Positions 36,689 to 47,539 of a stretch of 64,000 nt of DNA are shown here, piece after piece. The first letter of the stretch is position 1, and the number at the start of each line of letters is the position of its first letter. The DNA comes from Limnohabitans sp. Bal53. Lineage in GTDB: Bacteria > Pseudomonadota > Gammaproteobacteria > Burkholderiales > Burkholderiaceae_C. The stretch is taken from assembly GCF_003063355.1 (NCBI RefSeq), contig NZ_NESH01000002.1:248001-312000 (forward strand), in the 5' to 3' direction. The notes beneath the pieces were generated by a model, which ran no database searches, was not told the origin of the DNA, and saw only the letters and a list, made by a program, of their open reading frames with translations. The translations under genes and the position numbers were made by a program.

Positions 36689-37277
36689 GCAAAAAACCTT
36701 GAATTGGTCCACCGAAGGCCTGACCGCCGGCGTGGACGAAGCTGGGCGCGGGCCGCTGGCGGGCCCCGTGGTGGCCGCTGCCGTGATCTTGGACGATCTG
36801 AACCCTATTCGCGGTCTGAATGACTCCAAAAAACTCACGGCCAAGCGGCGTGAGGCGCTTTTTGATGAAATTCGGGCCCGGGCCCTGTGTTTCGCGATTG
36901 CCGAGGCATCGGTGCAAGAAATCGATCAGCTCAACATTTTGCAAGCCACCTTGCTGGCCATGAGGCGAGCCGTGGAGGCTTTGCGTTTGCCGCCCAAATT
37001 GGTGCTGGTCGATGGCAACCGATTGCCCACTTTGTCCATTCGTGCCGAAGCCATTGTCAAAGGGGATGCCCTGGTGCCCGCGATCTCGGCCGCTTCCATT
37101 TTGGCCAAAGTGCACCGCGACCGGCTGTGCGAAGCGATGCACCAACAGCACCCCTCGTATGGTTTTGATCAGCACAAGGGCTATGGCACGGCGCAGCATT
37201 TGGCCGCATTGCAAGCCCATGGTCCGACGGATTGTCACCGCATGACATTTGCCCCAGTGGCCAGGAGTGTGCGATGA
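36660..37277 (+). CDS. rnhB: Ribonuclease HII
   Basis: 205 residues. Type 2 RNase H with [19 protein letters not shown] (catalytic Asp-Glu), LNDSKKL, VDGN and the second-Asp region [14 protein letters not shown]. It nicks 5' of ribonucleotides in DNA. Starts inside the lpxB end and overlaps rlmB by ATGA, so translation is likely coupled. Confidence 0.97.
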   Translation: MPSKKSLLLEQKTLNWSTEGLTAGVDEAGRGPLAGPVVAAAVILDDLNPIRGLNDSKKLTAKRREALFDEIRARALCFAIAEASVQEIDQLNILQATLLAMRRAVEALRLPPKLVLVDGNRLPTLSIRAEAIVKGDALVPAISAASILAKVHRDRLCEAMHQQHPSYGFDQHKGYGTAQHLAALQAHGPTDCHRMTFAPVARSVR

Positions 37278-38047
37278 AATTGATCAGCTCGCGGGACAAC
37301 CCGCAACTCAAAGCTTGGCGGCGTTTGGCCCAGGACAGCACGGCCTACCGCAAGGCGGGGCAGTTTTGGCTGGAAGGCGATCACCTGTGCCGCGCCGCCT
37401 TGCAACGCGGTGTGCGTCCGCTGCAGTTGGTCTTGACCGAGTCATTTCAAGCAGAGCAGGGTGACGAATGGCTGGGCTTGACCGATCAGGTGTTTGTGGT
37501 GCCCGATGCCTTCTTTGCCAGTCTGAGTGGCCTGGAGTCACCGGCTCGCATGGGCTTTGTGGTGGCTTGGCAGGCGGCCCACGATGTGCAACCAGACGCG
37601 GCCACCGTCGTGCTGGACCGTTTACAGGATGCGGGCAATGTCGGGGCTATTTTGCGTTGTGCCTCGGCCTTTGGATACCGTCAGGTGCTGGCCATCAAGG
37701 GCACGGCGGCCTTGTGGTCACCCAAGGTGCTGCGTGCGGGCATGGGGGCGCATTTTGGCCTTCAATTGGTCGAGGCGGTCAGCGAGGCCGATGTGGCGGC
37801 TTTGCAGGTCCCCTTGCTCACCACCAGCTCTCACGAGGGACCGTTTTTGCACGCCTTGCTGCAAGTGGGTGATTTGCCCCAAAAGTGTGCGTGGGTCTTC
37901 GGGCACGAAGGGCAGGGCGTCAGCACCAGCCTGATGGCCATGGCACGTCACCAGGTGCGTATCGCCCAGCCAGGCGGGGAAGAGTCGCTCAATGTGGCCA
38001 CGGCAGCGGCCATTTGCCTTCACGCCAGCGCCACTGCAAGCCCCTGA
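37274..38047 (+). CDS. TrmH/SpoU-family RNA 2'-O-methyltransferase
   Basis: 257 residues from the ATG at 37274, with CAGGAG 7 nt upstream. The N-terminal substrate-binding domain is L30e-like (about 1-100). The SPOUT knot carries the three family motifs: [32 protein letters not shown] and [13 protein letters not shown]. It resembles the RlmB-like proteins that follow rnhB in Burkholderiales. The methylated rRNA or tRNA site cannot be told from sequence. Confidence 0.88.
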   Translation: MKLISSRDNPQLKAWRRLAQDSTAYRKAGQFWLEGDHLCRAALQRGVRPLQLVLTESFQAEQGDEWLGLTDQVFVVPDAFFASLSGLESPARMGFVVAWQAAHDVQPDAATVVLDRLQDAGNVGAILRCASAFGYRQVLAIKGTAALWSPKVLRAGMGAHFGLQLVEAVSEADVAALQVPLLTTSSHEGPFLHALLQVGDLPQKCAWVFGHEGQGVSTSLMAMARHQVRIAQPGGEESLNVATAAAICLHASATASP

Positions 38048-38112
38048 GCCATTTCGTCCCAGATGTAGGACAAGTCTGCGTGATTTGTCAGGGTTTACTA
38101 GCAGCCCTCAGC

Positions 38113-38118
38113 TATAAT
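38113..38118 (+). promoter_or_regulatory. carA promoter (-10)
   Basis: A perfect TATAAT lies about 125 nt before the carA start. The -35 is weak. The predicted start near 38125 leaves a structured leader of about 120 nt. Confidence 0.6.
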
Positions 38119-38124
38119 GAGAGG

Positions 38125-38244
38125 CTTTCCCGCATCAACCTGTACGCCACAGTCCATCACAGGCCCAATCCTCGAACAAGCAGCCAAAAAGAGATCAATC
38201 TCTGGTGAGTGCTGAGGCGTACCCGAACTATTCCGGAGAACCCA
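38125..38244 (+). promoter_or_regulatory. Structured carA 5' leader
   Basis: Two elements suggest folding. A long-range stem can form between GTACGCC (about 38142-38148) and GGCGTAC (about 38216-38222), enclosing roughly 67 nt. Inside it lies the hairpin AGAGA/TCTCT (about 38190-38203), and CCTGT can pair with ACAGG near its left end. The pattern matches no RNA family I recognise. Pyrimidine or arginine control of carAB by a leader RNA would make sense. Confidence 0.4.
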
Positions 38245-39408
38245 GTGCTTTTGTCTCTTCAGGGAACCTTCCCGCCCGCCATCTTGGCGCTCGCAGACGG
38301 CACGGTCTTTATCGGCAACTCGATCGGAGCCACCGGCTCCACAGTCGGCGAAGTGGTGTTCAACACCTCGCTCACCGGCTATCAGGAAATCCTCACCGAC
38401 CCCAGCTATTGCCAGCAGATCGTCACCCTGACGTACCCGCACATCGGCAATTACGGCGTCAACGTGGAAGACATCGAAGCCGACCAAGTCCATGCCGCTG
38501 GCTTGATCATCAAAGACTTGCCTTTGATCGCGAGCAACTTCCGCTCCAGTCAAACCTTGTCTGCCTACCTTGTCGATGCTGGCACGGTCGCCATTGCCAA
38601 CATCGATACCCGCCAGTTGACCCGAATTTTGCGCACCAAGGGTGCCCAAAACGGCTCGATCGTGGGCTTGGCCAAAGGCCAGGAAGTTACTCAAGCCATC
38701 ATCGACCAAGCTGTGGCCGCTGCCAAAGGCGCGCCCAACATGGCTGGCCTCGATCTGGCGCAAAAAGTCACCGTACCCCATTCTTACGAGTGGACTCAAA
38801 CCGAGTGGACTTTGGGCGAAGGTTACGGCAACTTGACCGCTCCCAAGTTTCATGTGGTCGCGTACGACTTCGGCGTCAAGAAAAACATTTTGCGCATGTT
38901 GGCCGAGCGCGGTTGCAAAGTCACCGTGGTGCCCGCCAAGACCCCTGCTGCAGAGGTGCTCAAGCACAAGCCCGACGGCATCTTCTTGTCCAATGGCCCT
39001 GGCGACCCACAGCCTTGCGACTACGCGATTGCTGCTGCTGCTGAGCTGATCGAAACCGGCATCCCCACTTTCGGCATTTGCTTGGGTCACCAGATCATGG
39101 CTTTGGCCAGCGGCGCGAAAACTTTCAAGATGAAGTTTGGCCACCATGGCGCCAACCATCCTGTGAAAGACCTCGACTCAGGTCGTGTCTCCATCACCAG
39201 CCAAAACCACGGTTTTGCAGTGGATGAAAAGTCCTTGCCCGCCAACTTGCGTGCCACGCACGTGTCTTTGTTTGACGGCACCTTGCAGGGCTTGGCCCGC
39301 ACCGACAAGCCCGCTTTCTGCTTCCAGGGTCACCCCGAAGCATCGCCCGGCCCTCACGACATTGCTTACCTCTTTGACCGCTTCATCAACTTGATGGAGG
39401 CTCCATAA
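38245..39408 (+). CDS. carA: Carbamoyl-phosphate synthase small subunit
   Basis: 387 residues from a GTG at 38245, chosen for CGGAG 7 nt upstream; a GTG 36 nt earlier is in frame. CPSase N-terminal domain ([17 protein letters not shown]) then class-I glutamine amidotransferase with the nucleophile Cys in [12 protein letters not shown] and the His/Glu pair in GHPEASPGP. It supplies ammonia to CarB. carB follows after one base. Confidence 0.98.
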   Translation: MLLSLQGTFPPAILALADGTVFIGNSIGATGSTVGEVVFNTSLTGYQEILTDPSYCQQIVTLTYPHIGNYGVNVEDIEADQVHAAGLIIKDLPLIASNFRSSQTLSAYLVDAGTVAIANIDTRQLTRILRTKGAQNGSIVGLAKGQEVTQAIIDQAVAAAKGAPNMAGLDLAQKVTVPHSYEWTQTEWTLGEGYGNLTAPKFHVVAYDFGVKKNILRMLAERGCKVTVVPAKTPAAEVLKHKPDGIFLSNGPGDPQPCDYAIAAAAELIETGIPTFGICLGHQIMALASGAKTFKMKFGHHGANHPVKDLDSGRVSITSQNHGFAVDEKSLPANLRATHVSLFDGTLQGLARTDKPAFCFQGHPEASPGPHDIAYLFDRFINLMEAP

Positions 39409-39409
39409 C

Positions 39410-42400
39410 ATGCCAAAGCGCACCGACCTTAAAAGCATCCTCATCATTGGCGCGGGCCCGATCATCATTGGTCAAGCCTGTGAGTTCGACTACTCTGGCG
39501 TGCAGGCTTGCAAAGCCCTGCGTGAAGAGGGCTACAAAGTCATCCTGATCAACAGCAACCCTGCCACGATCATGACCGACCCGGCCACGGCCGACGTGAC
39601 CTACATCGAGCCCATCACTTGGCAGACGGTTGAGAAGATCATCGCCAAAGAGCGGCCTGACGCCATCTTGCCCACCATGGGCGGCCAAACTGCGCTCAAC
39701 TGCGCTTTGGACCTTTGGCACCACGGCGTGCTCGAAAAATACAAAGTCGAGCTGATTGGCGCGACACCCGAGGCCATCGACAAAGCCGAAGACCGCCTGA
39801 AGTTCAAGGACGCCATGACCAAGATCGGTCTGGGTTCGGCCCGCTCCGGCATCGCCCACAGCATGGAAGAAGCGTGGGATGTGCAAAAGACCTTGGGTTT
39901 CCCGACCGTCATTCGCCCCAGCTTCACGCTGGGCGGCACGGGCGGTGGCATTGCCTACAACACCGAAGAATTCGAAGTGATTTGCAAGCGCGGTTTGGAG
40001 GCTTCGCCCACCACCGAGTTGCTGATCGAAGAATCTCTGCTCGGCTGGAAAGAGTACGAGATGGAAGTGGTGCGCGATAAGGCGGACAACTGCATCATCG
40101 TGTGCTCGATCGAAAACTTGGACCCCATGGGCGTGCACACTGGCGACTCGATCACCGTGGCTCCAGCCCAGACGCTGACCGACAAGGAATACCAAATTTT
40201 GCGCAACGCCTCCTTGGCTGTTTTGCGTGAGATCGGTGTGGACACGGGCGGCTCGAACGTGCAGTTCTCGATCAACCCCAAAGATGGCCGCATGGTCGTG
40301 ATCGAGATGAACCCCCGCGTGTCGCGGTCCTCCGCCTTGGCCTCAAAAGCCACGGGTTTCCCGATCGCCAAAGTGGCGGCCAAACTGGCTGTGGGTTACA
40401 CGCTTGACGAGCTGCGCAACGACATCACAGGCGGTGCCACACCAGCGTCGTTCGAACCATCGATTGACTACGTGGTGACCAAGATCCCACGTTTTGCTTT
40501 TGAGAAATTCCCTACCGCCGACAGCCGCTTGACCACCCAGATGAAATCGGTGGGCGAAGTCATGGCCATGGGCCGCACATTCCAAGAGTCCTTCCAGAAA
40601 GCCCTGCGCGGTCTGGAAGTGGGCGTGGATGGCATGAACGAAAAAACCCAGGACCGCGAAGTGCTCGAGAAGGAGCTGGGCGAGCCCGGCCCCGAGCGCA
40701 TCTGGTACGTGGGCGATGCGTTTGCCATGGGTCTGAGCGTGGACGAGGTGTTTGGCTTGACCAAAATCGATCCTTGGTTCTTGGTGCAGATCGAAGAAAT
40801 CGTCAAGATTGAGCTGGAACTGGAAACCACCACGCTCGAAGCCATTTCGGCTGACGAATTGCGTGCGCTCAAGAAAAAGGGTTTCTCGGACCGCCGTTTG
40901 GCCAAGTTGCTCAAGACCACCGAGCATGTCGTGCGTGCCCGTCGCCATGAATTGAACATCCGCCCAGTTTACAAGCGCGTGGACACCTGCGCGGCAGAGT
41001 TCTCCACCGACACCGCCTACATGTACTCCTGCTACGAAGGCCATGGAGACGGCGAGTGCGAAGCTGAACCCACCACCAACAAGAAGATCATGGTGCTTGG
41101 CGGTGGTCCTAACCGCATTGGCCAGGGCATCGAGTTCGACTATTGCTGCGTGCACGCCGCGCTCGCCATGCGCGAAGACGGTTACGAAACTATCATGGTC
41201 AACTGCAACCCCGAGACCGTGTCGACCGATTACGACACCTCGGACCGCTTGTACTTCGAGCCCGTCACCTTGGAAGACGTGCTTGAAATCGTCGACAAAG
41301 AAAAGCCAACCGGCGTCATCGTGCAATACGGTGGCCAAACGCCTTTGAAGTTGGCGTTGGACTTGGAAGCGGCTGGCGTGCCCATCATCGGCACCACCCC
41401 CGACATGATCGACGCGGCCGAAGACCGCGAGCGCTTCCAGAAGTTGTTGCAAGACCTCGGTCTGCGTCAGCCCCCCAATGCCACGGCTCGTACAGAACCC
41501 GAAGCTTTGGAAAAAGCCGCTGCCTTGGGTTACCCCTTGGTGGTGCGCCCCAGCTACGTGCTGGGTGGCCGCGCCATGGAAATCGTGCACGAGCAGCGTG
41601 ACCTCGAGCGCTACATGCGCGAAGCGGTCAAGGTGTCACACGACTCGCCCGTGTTGCTGGACCGCTTCCTGAACGACGCGATTGAGTGCGATGTGGACTG
41701 CTTGCGCGACCCTGAGGGCAAGACCTTCATCGGCGGCGTGATGGAGCACATCGAACAAGCGGGTGTGCACAGCGGTGATTCGGCTTGCTCCTTGCCACCC
41801 TACTCGCTGTCGTCTGCCACGGTGGACGAACTCAAGCGCCAATCGGCCGCGATGGCGGGCGCCCTGAACGTGGTGGGTTTGATGAACGTGCAGTTTGCGA
41901 TTCAACACGTAGACGGCAAAGACGTGATCTACGTGCTGGAAGTCAACCCACGCGCTTCGCGCACGGTGCCTTATGTGTCCAAAGCCACAGGCATCCAGCT
42001 GGCCAAGGTGGCGGCGCGTTGCATGGCCGGTCAGACACTGGCATCACAAGGCATCACGAAAGAAGTCACGCCGCCTTATTTCAGCGTGAAAGAAGCCGTC
42101 TTCCCCTTCGTGAAGTTCCCTGGCGTGGACACCATCCTCGGCCCCGAGATGAAGTCCACGGGCGAAGTCATGGGCGTGGGTAAGACCTTTGGCGAAGCTT
42201 TTGTCAAGAGCCAAATGGGTGCAGGCACCAAGTTGCCACGCCCCACGAAAGCCGACGGCACGCCTTCGGGCAAGGTCTTCATCTCGGTGAAGAACAACGA
42301 CAAGGCGCGTGCCATTGAGGTGGCTCGTCAGTTGGTGGCACAAGGTTTTGCGCTGGTCGCCACCAAAGGCACAGCCAACGCGATAGCCGACGCAGGCGTG

Positions 42401-42670
42401 GCCTGTGCCACAGTGAACAAAGTGACCGAAGGCCGCCCGCACATCGTGGACATGATCAAGAACAACGAAGTTGTGCTGGTCATCAACACGGTCGAAGAGC
42501 GTCGCAATGCGATCGCCGACTCGCGCCACATCCGCACCTCGGCTTTGCTCAATCGGGTCACCACCTTCACAACCATTGCGGGCGCGGAAGCGGCTGTTGA
42601 GGGCATGAAGTACATGGACCAGTTGGACGTGATTTCCATCCAGGAAATGCACGCGCAACTGGCCCCCTGA
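39410..42670 (+). CDS. carB: Carbamoyl-phosphate synthase large subunit
   Basis: 1086 residues. Two homologous ATP-grasp halves: the first has [22 protein letters not shown] and the second [20 protein letters not shown]; each has an EMNPR/EVNPR motif. The oligomerisation domain lies between them, and a C-terminal MGS-like allosteric domain (about 945-1086) binds UMP/ornithine in relatives. It makes carbamoyl phosphate for pyrimidines and arginine. Followed by a strong terminator and greA. Confidence 0.98.
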   Translation: MPKRTDLKSILIIGAGPIIIGQACEFDYSGVQACKALREEGYKVILINSNPATIMTDPATADVTYIEPITWQTVEKIIAKERPDAILPTMGGQTALNCALDLWHHGVLEKYKVELIGATPEAIDKAEDRLKFKDAMTKIGLGSARSGIAHSMEEAWDVQKTLGFPTVIRPSFTLGGTGGGIAYNTEEFEVICKRGLEASPTTELLIEESLLGWKEYEMEVVRDKADNCIIVCSIENLDPMGVHTGDSITVAPAQTLTDKEYQILRNASLAVLREIGVDTGGSNVQFSINPKDGRMVVIEMNPRVSRSSALASKATGFPIAKVAAKLAVGYTLDELRNDITGGATPASFEPSIDYVVTKIPRFAFEKFPTADSRLTTQMKSVGEVMAMGRTFQESFQKALRGLEVGVDGMNEKTQDREVLEKELGEPGPERIWYVGDAFAMGLSVDEVFGLTKIDPWFLVQIEEIVKIELELETTTLEAISADELRALKKKGFSDRRLAKLLKTTEHVVRARRHELNIRPVYKRVDTCAAEFSTDTAYMYSCYEGHGDGECEAEPTTNKKIMVLGGGPNRIGQGIEFDYCCVHAALAMREDGYETIMVNCNPETVSTDYDTSDRLYFEPVTLEDVLEIVDKEKPTGVIVQYGGQTPLKLALDLEAAGVPIIGTTPDMIDAAEDRERFQKLLQDLGLRQPPNATARTEPEALEKAAALGYPLVVRPSYVLGGRAMEIVHEQRDLERYMREAVKVSHDSPVLLDRFLNDAIECDVDCLRDPEGKTFIGGVMEHIEQAGVHSGDSACSLPPYSLSSATVDELKRQSAAMAGALNVVGLMNVQFAIQHVDGKDVIYVLEVNPRASRTVPYVSKATGIQLAKVAARCMAGQTLASQGITKEVTPPYFSVKEAVFPFVKFPGVDTILGPEMKSTGEVMGVGKTFGEAFVKSQMGAGTKLPRPTKADGTPSGKVFISVKNNDKARAIEVARQLVAQGFALVATKGTANAIADAGVACATVNKVTEGRPHIVDMIKNNEVVLVINTVEERRNAIADSRHIRTSALLNRVTTFTTIAGAEAAVEGMKYMDQLDVISIQEMHAQLAP

Positions 42671-42726
42671 TCCCAGGTCTGCAGTTCTGCATCCCTGACA
42701 GGGTGCAAGGCATAATGCTGTGAATG

Positions 42727-42760
42727 ACCGCCGAGTTTCAAGACTCGGCGGTTTGCTTTT
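42727..42760 (+). terminator. Intrinsic terminator after carB
   Basis: A perfect 10-bp stem, ACCGCCGAGT with ACTCGGCGGT, has a 6-nt loop and is followed by TTGCTTTT. It ends 13 nt before the greA start, so some greA expression may come from read-through. Confidence 0.8.
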
Positions 42761-42772
42761 GGAGAACCGAAC

Positions 42773-43249
42773 ATGTCAACCATCCCGATCACCAAACGTG
42801 GTGCAGAAAAACTCAAGGACGAGTTGCATCGCCTTAAAACGGTGGACCGCCCCGGCGTGATCCAGGCCATTGCCGAAGCGCGCGCCCAGGGCGACTTGAG
42901 CGAGAACGCCGAATACGATGCAGCCAAAGACCGTCAGGGCTTCATTGAAGGCCGCATTCAGGAAATCGAAGGCAAGTTGTCCGCCGCGCAGATCATCGAC
43001 CCAGCGTCGGTGGATGCGGGCGGGCGTGTGGTGTTTGGCACCACCGTCGAGCTCGAAGATGAGAGTTCAGGCGAAGCTGTGACGTATCAAATTGTGGGCG
43101 AGGATGAGGCCGACTTGAAACTCGGCTTGATCAACATCAGCAGCCCCATTGCGCGCGCCTTGATTGGCAAGGAAGAGGGCGATGTGGCCGAAGTGCAGGC
43201 GCCAGGCGGCGTGCGCCGTTACGAGATCGTGGGCGTGTCCTACGTTTGA
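42773..43249 (+). CDS. greA: Transcription elongation factor GreA
   Basis: 158 residues, standard length. N-terminal coiled coil with [16 protein letters not shown] and the acidic tip in [22 protein letters not shown], then the FKBP-like C-terminal domain ([14 protein letters not shown]). It rescues backtracked RNA polymerase by stimulating transcript cleavage. GGAG lies upstream of the ATG. Confidence 0.98.
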   Translation: MSTIPITKRGAEKLKDELHRLKTVDRPGVIQAIAEARAQGDLSENAEYDAAKDRQGFIEGRIQEIEGKLSAAQIIDPASVDAGGRVVFGTTVELEDESSGEAVTYQIVGEDEADLKLGLINISSPIARALIGKEEGDVAEVQAPGGVRRYEIVGVSYV

Positions 43250-43252
43250 GCC

Positions 43253-43283
43253 AAAACAAAGGCCGCTGTGTGGCGGCCTTGTT
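43253..43283. terminator. Bidirectional terminator between greA and yhbY
   Basis: AAGGCCGC pairs with GCGGCCTT around a 6-nt loop. On the minus strand it is followed by TTGTTTTGG, on the plus strand by GTTGG. It lies between convergent genes and probably serves mainly yhbY. Confidence 0.65.
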
Positions 43284-43317
43284 GGATGCAATTGGCCCGT
43301 TCCGGGCGGTTCGAAGA

Positions 43318-43791
43318 TCAGTCGTGGCGTCCTTTTTTGACTGATTTTTGTTTGGGCTTGGCCCGCTTGATCTGGCCACCGGCTGCCAGGCGTTGGTTGC
43401 CCAGCACACGAACGGTTTTGACCTCGGGGCGTTGGCCGCCGCGTGAGCTGTATTTGAGGATCTTGAAGTCGCGAGGACCTGCTTTGCGATCATCGTCGAC
43501 AGCCTTGAGCTTGTCTGGCTGTGGGCGCCACAGGATCAGAAGTTTGCCAATGTGCTGGATAGGCGCGGCGCTGAGTTGATCGGCCAGTTGCGCGAACATG
43601 GCTTCGCGTGCGGCACGGTCATCGCCCAGCACGCGGATCTTGATCAGGCCGTGGGCGTTCAGCGCCGCTTCTGTTTCTTTGATGACCGCAGGGGTCAAGC
43701 CATCGCCGCCGATCATGACGACCGGATCAAGGTGGTGGGCATCGGCGCGAAAAACTTTGCGCTCGGCAGGTGTGAGTTGTATTTGGGGCAT
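43318..43791 (-). CDS. yhbY: YhbY-type CRM-domain RNA-binding protein with C-terminal extension
   Basis: 157 residues from the ATG at 43791. Residues about 1-97 are the CRS1-YhbY domain ([50 protein letters not shown]) seen in the 97-residue E. coli YhbY, linked to 50S assembly. The last 60 residues are a basic extension rich in Lys and Arg ([16 protein letters not shown] end). Divergent from rlmE with only 31 nt between them, as in many proteobacteria. Confidence 0.92.
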   Translation of the reverse strand: MPQIQLTPAERKVFRADAHHLDPVVMIGGDGLTPAVIKETEAALNAHGLIKIRVLGDDRAAREAMFAQLADQLSAAPIQHIGKLLILWRPQPDKLKAVDDDRKAGPRDFKILKYSSRGGQRPEVKTVRVLGNQRLAAGGQIKRAKPKQKSVKKGRHD

Positions 43792-43822
43792 CCCCGTATT
43801 ATCCCCGCAAGGACGCAAAAGA

Positions 43823-44485
43823 ATGAAAGTCAAAACCAAAAGTAAAAAGGTCAACAAAGCTTGGTTGAACGACCATGTCAATGACACCTACGTGAAACTG
43901 GCCCTGAAAGAGGGATACCGGGCGCGAGCGGCATACAAACTCAAGGAAATCGACGAGACCCTGGGCCTGATCCGTCCCGGCCATTTGGTGGTGGACCTGG
44001 GCTCTGCCCCTGGTGCCTGGAGTCAGTATTTGCGCCGCCGCTTGTCACCCGATGGTGCTGCCGTGGGGGAGCTCAACGGCACCATCATCGCTTTGGACAT
44101 TTTGCCCATGGAGCCGGTGGAGGGGGTCCAGTTCATCAAAGGGGATTTTCGTGAAAACGAAGTCGCCGCCTTGCTGGAGGCGGCTTTGCAAGGGCGTCAG
44201 GCCGATGTGGTGGTGTCCGACATGGCCCCCAATTTGTCGGGCATCGAATCGTCAGATGCGGCGCGGGTCCAACATTTGATTGAGCTGGCCGTGGAATTTG
44301 CGCAACACCACATGAAGCCGCAGGGCGCCTTGGTCGTCAAGGTCTTTCACGGCAGCGGCTACAGCCAGATCGTCAAGATGTTCAAGGAGACCTTCAAGGT
44401 GGTCAAGCCGATCAAACCCAAATCATCTCGGGACAAGTCTTCAGAGACTTTTTTGGTTGGCATGGGCCTGATTCACGGGGTTTGA
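43823..44485 (+). CDS. rlmE: 23S rRNA 2'-O-ribose U2552 methyltransferase RlmE
   Basis: 220 residues from the ATG at 43823 with AAGGA 9 nt upstream. RrmJ/FtsJ fold with [14 protein letters not shown] (SAM), [12 protein letters not shown] and KVFHGSGY; the K-D-K-E catalytic set is consistent. It acts on the assembled 50S subunit. A basic N-terminus ([13 protein letters not shown]) precedes the fold. ftsH follows, the usual neighbour. Confidence 0.97.
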   Translation: MKVKTKSKKVNKAWLNDHVNDTYVKLALKEGYRARAAYKLKEIDETLGLIRPGHLVVDLGSAPGAWSQYLRRRLSPDGAAVGELNGTIIALDILPMEPVEGVQFIKGDFRENEVAALLEAALQGRQADVVVSDMAPNLSGIESSDAARVQHLIELAVEFAQHHMKPQGALVVKVFHGSGYSQIVKMFKETFKVVKPIKPKSSRDKSSETFLVGMGLIHGV

Positions 44486-44591
44486 GGCCCTAATTCCGAG
44501 CTTTTAGAGGGCCAAAACCTCTCACTTGTGTCACCAAGGCTTCTGGCAGGCCTAGAATGGTGACAGTCATTTTTTTCGATTGGAGTCTCTC

Positions 44592-46508
44592 TTGAATAAC
44601 CCCTGGTTTTCCAAAATTGCCGTTTGGATGGTGATTGCCATGGTGCTGTTCACCTTGTTCAAACAATTTGACAACCGTGGTGTCGCTGGCGCGAATGCCA
44701 TTGGTTACTCTGATTTTTTGGAAGAGGTGCGCAGCAACCGGATCAAGAGCGCCACGATTTCCGAGAGCCCTGGTGGCACTGAGATTCTGGCTGTCACGGT
44801 CGATGACCGCCGTATCAAGACCACCGCCACCTACCTCGACCGCGGTTTGGTGGGTGATTTGATCAGCAGCGGCATCAAGTTCGATGTCAAGCCCCGCGAG
44901 GAGGGCTCTTTGCTGATGACCTTGCTGGTCAGCTGGGGGCCTATGCTTTTGCTGATTGGTGTGTGGGTCTACTTCATGCGCCAAATGCAAGGTGGTGGCA
45001 AAGGCGGTGCTTTCAGCTTTGGAAAGTCCAAGGCGCGCATGATGGACGAAAACAACAACAACACCACATTTGCGGATGTGGCCGGTTGTGATGAAGCCAA
45101 AGAAGAAGTCAAAGAGGTGGTCGACTTCCTCAAGGATCCTCAGCGATTTCAGAAACTGGGTGGTCGTATTCCGCGTGGCTTGTTGTTGGTGGGGCCTCCT
45201 GGAACCGGTAAGACATTACTGGCCAAAAGCATTGCTGGCGAAGCCAAAGTGCCGTTCTTCAGCATTTCTGGTTCTGATTTTGTCGAAATGTTTGTGGGCG
45301 TGGGTGCTTCCCGTGTTCGCGACATGTTTGAAAACGCCAAAAAGAACGCGCCTTGCATCATTTTCATTGATGAAATCGACGCGGTTGGTCGTCAACGTGG
45401 TGCAGGCCTGGGTGGCGGCAACGACGAGCGTGAGCAAACCCTCAACCAGATGCTGGTCGAGATGGATGGCTTTGAGACCAATTTGGGGGTGATCGTCGTG
45501 GCGGCCACCAACCGTCCGGACATTCTGGACGCCGCTTTGTTGCGTCCCGGCCGTTTTGACCGTCAGGTTTACGTGACCTTGCCCGACATCCGCGGCCGTG
45601 AGCAAATCCTGAACGTGCACATGCGCAAAGTACCAATCGGCCAGGATGTCAACGCTGCAGTGATTGCCCGTGGCACACCCGGCATGAGCGGTGCTGACTT
45701 GGCCAACCTGTGCAACGAAGCGGCCTTGATGGCAGCGCGTCGCAATGCCCGTGTGGTCGAGATGGCCGACTTTGAAAAAGCCAAGGACAAAATCCTGATG
45801 GGCCCTGAGCGCAAGAGCATGGTCATGCCAGAGGAAGAGCGCCGCAACACGGCCTACCACGAAGCAGGTCACGCCCTCATCGGTAATTTGTTGCCCAAGT
45901 GCGATCCGGTGCACAAGGTCACCATCATTCCCCGTGGCCGAGCCTTGGGTGTGACCATGAGCTTGCCCGAGAAGGACCGCTACAGCTACGACAAGGAGTT
46001 CATGCTCAACCAAATCAGCATGCTGTTTGGTGGACGCATTGCTGAAGAGGTCTTCATGAATCAGATGACCACCGGTGCCAGCAACGACTTCGAACGCGCC
46101 ACCTCGATTGCCCGTGACATGGTCATGCGTTACGGCATGACCGATGCCCTGGGCCCGATGGTGTATGCCGAAAACGAAGGCGAAGTGTTCTTGGGTCGTT
46201 CGGTGACCAAAACCACCAACATGAGCGAGTCCACCATGCAAAAGGTGGATGTGGAGGTGCGCCGCATCATCGACGAGCAGTACAGCTTGGCGCGTCGTTT
46301 GATTGAGGAACACAGCGCTCAAATGCACGGCATGGCCAAGGCTTTGCTCGAATGGGAAACCATCGACAAAGACCAGATTGCCGACATCATGGCGGGCCGT
46401 GATCCCTTGCCGCCCAAGGACTTCACGCCTCGCACGCCCCCCTCTGGCGGTAACAGCGGCGGCGGCTCTCCAGTCGTTCAGCCTGAGCCCGCCACCACGG
46501 CGGCCTGA
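44592..46508 (+). CDS. ftsH: ATP-dependent zinc metalloprotease FtsH
   Basis: 638 residues from a TTG at 44592, chosen for TTGGAG 6 nt upstream and because [18 protein letters not shown] is the expected N-terminus. Two transmembrane helices (about 8-28 and 103-123) flank a periplasmic segment. The AAA domain has GPPGTGKT and [13 protein letters not shown], and the protease domain has HEAGH (about residue 420). It degrades membrane and short-lived cytoplasmic proteins, including LpxC in E. coli. A Gly/Ser/Pro tail ends it. Confidence 0.98.
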   Translation: MNNPWFSKIAVWMVIAMVLFTLFKQFDNRGVAGANAIGYSDFLEEVRSNRIKSATISESPGGTEILAVTVDDRRIKTTATYLDRGLVGDLISSGIKFDVKPREEGSLLMTLLVSWGPMLLLIGVWVYFMRQMQGGGKGGAFSFGKSKARMMDENNNNTTFADVAGCDEAKEEVKEVVDFLKDPQRFQKLGGRIPRGLLLVGPPGTGKTLLAKSIAGEAKVPFFSISGSDFVEMFVGVGASRVRDMFENAKKNAPCIIFIDEIDAVGRQRGAGLGGGNDEREQTLNQMLVEMDGFETNLGVIVVAATNRPDILDAALLRPGRFDRQVYVTLPDIRGREQILNVHMRKVPIGQDVNAAVIARGTPGMSGADLANLCNEAALMAARRNARVVEMADFEKAKDKILMGPERKSMVMPEEERRNTAYHEAGHALIGNLLPKCDPVHKVTIIPRGRALGVTMSLPEKDRYSYDKEFMLNQISMLFGGRIAEEVFMNQMTTGASNDFERATSIARDMVMRYGMTDALGPMVYAENEGEVFLGRSVTKTTNMSESTMQKVDVEVRRIIDEQYSLARRLIEEHSAQMHGMAKALLEWETIDKDQIADIMAGRDPLPPKDFTPRTPPSGGNSGGGSPVVQPEPATTAA

Positions 46509-46533
46509 TCGGGCTTAGACTTGCCATTGAAAT

Positions 46534-46558
46534 AACGGGGCCTAAGGGCCCCGTTTTT
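46534..46558 (+). terminator. Intrinsic terminator after ftsH
   Basis: AACGGGGCC pairs with GGCCCCGTT around TAAG, followed by a T-run. It is 26 nt past the ftsH stop and 44 nt before folP, so folP either depends on read-through or has its own weak promoter. Confidence 0.85.
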
Positions 46559-46601
46559 AATGGTTTTTTCTTTTTTGTTTTGATTGAAGGTCGATTGCTG
46601 C

Positions 46602-47456
46602 ATGCTTTGGCAAACCACACGTTTTCAGTTGGACCTTTCGCGCCCTTGGGTCATGGGCATCGTGAACCTGACCCCAGACTCTTTCTCGGATGGTGGTCAG
46701 CACGCACTGGGCTCGCAGGCCTTGCGGCATGCCGAGCAGCTCTTGCGCGAGGGGGCGGGCATTCTGGATGTGGGGGCGGAGTCCACCCGGCCCGGTGCCC
46801 AAGTGGTGCCGATGGACGAGGAGTTGGCACGGTTGATGCCTTTTTTGCGCGAAGCCGTTCACTGGCAGGTGCCGATCTCTGTGGACACCTACAAACCCGA
46901 GGTGATGCAGGCGGTTCTGGATTTGGGCGTGGACATCGTCAACGATATTTGGGCTTTGCGGCAGCCCGGTGCCGAGCGTGTGGTGGCGGCCCATCCCTCT
47001 TGTGGGGTGTGTTTGATGCACATGCATCGCGACCCTCAGACCATGCAACTGCAGCCCATGAGTGGTGATGTGGTCAGCGCTGTTCAACAGTTTTTGCAAG
47101 CACGCCTACAAAGCTTGCTAGCGCAAGGTGTTGATGCGGCCCGATTGGTGCTCGATCCGGGCATTGGCTTTGGCAAAACCGTGGATCAGAACTTTGAATT
47201 GCTGGCCCATCAATCGGACTTGTTGGCGCTGGATCGTCCTTTGATGGCTGCTTGGTCCCGCAAATCGTCCTTGGGGGCGGTGTTGGCACAAGATGGGCTG
47301 ATGCCCCCGCCATCGCAGCGTCTGTCGGCCAGTGTGGCGGCGGCTTTGATGGCGGTCGAGCGGGGGGCGCGCTTGGTGCGTGTGCACGATGTCAAGCCCA
47401 CGGTGGATGCCCTTCGAGTCTGGCAGGCCCTGCAGACAGCGGCTGTCCACAACTGA
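46602..47456 (+). CDS. folP: Dihydropteroate synthase
   Basis: 284 residues from the ATG at 46602. TIM barrel with [25 protein letters not shown], the [10 protein letters not shown] region and [13 protein letters not shown]. It joins dihydropterin pyrophosphate to p-aminobenzoate and is the sulfonamide target. Lies between ftsH and glmM, the conserved order. Confidence 0.97.
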   Translation: MLWQTTRFQLDLSRPWVMGIVNLTPDSFSDGGQHALGSQALRHAEQLLREGAGILDVGAESTRPGAQVVPMDEELARLMPFLREAVHWQVPISVDTYKPEVMQAVLDLGVDIVNDIWALRQPGAERVVAAHPSCGVCLMHMHRDPQTMQLQPMSGDVVSAVQQFLQARLQSLLAQGVDAARLVLDPGIGFGKTVDQNFELLAHQSDLLALDRPLMAAWSRKSSLGAVLAQDGLMPPPSQRLSASVAAALMAVERGARLVRVHDVKPTVDALRVWQALQTAAVHN

Positions 47457-47539
47457 GCGCCAACACACGCGCCTGTCAGGAGTGGATAGGGTTGGGGCCA
47501 TTAAAATCAAGGCATTCATTACAAAAAAAGGACTATGGC

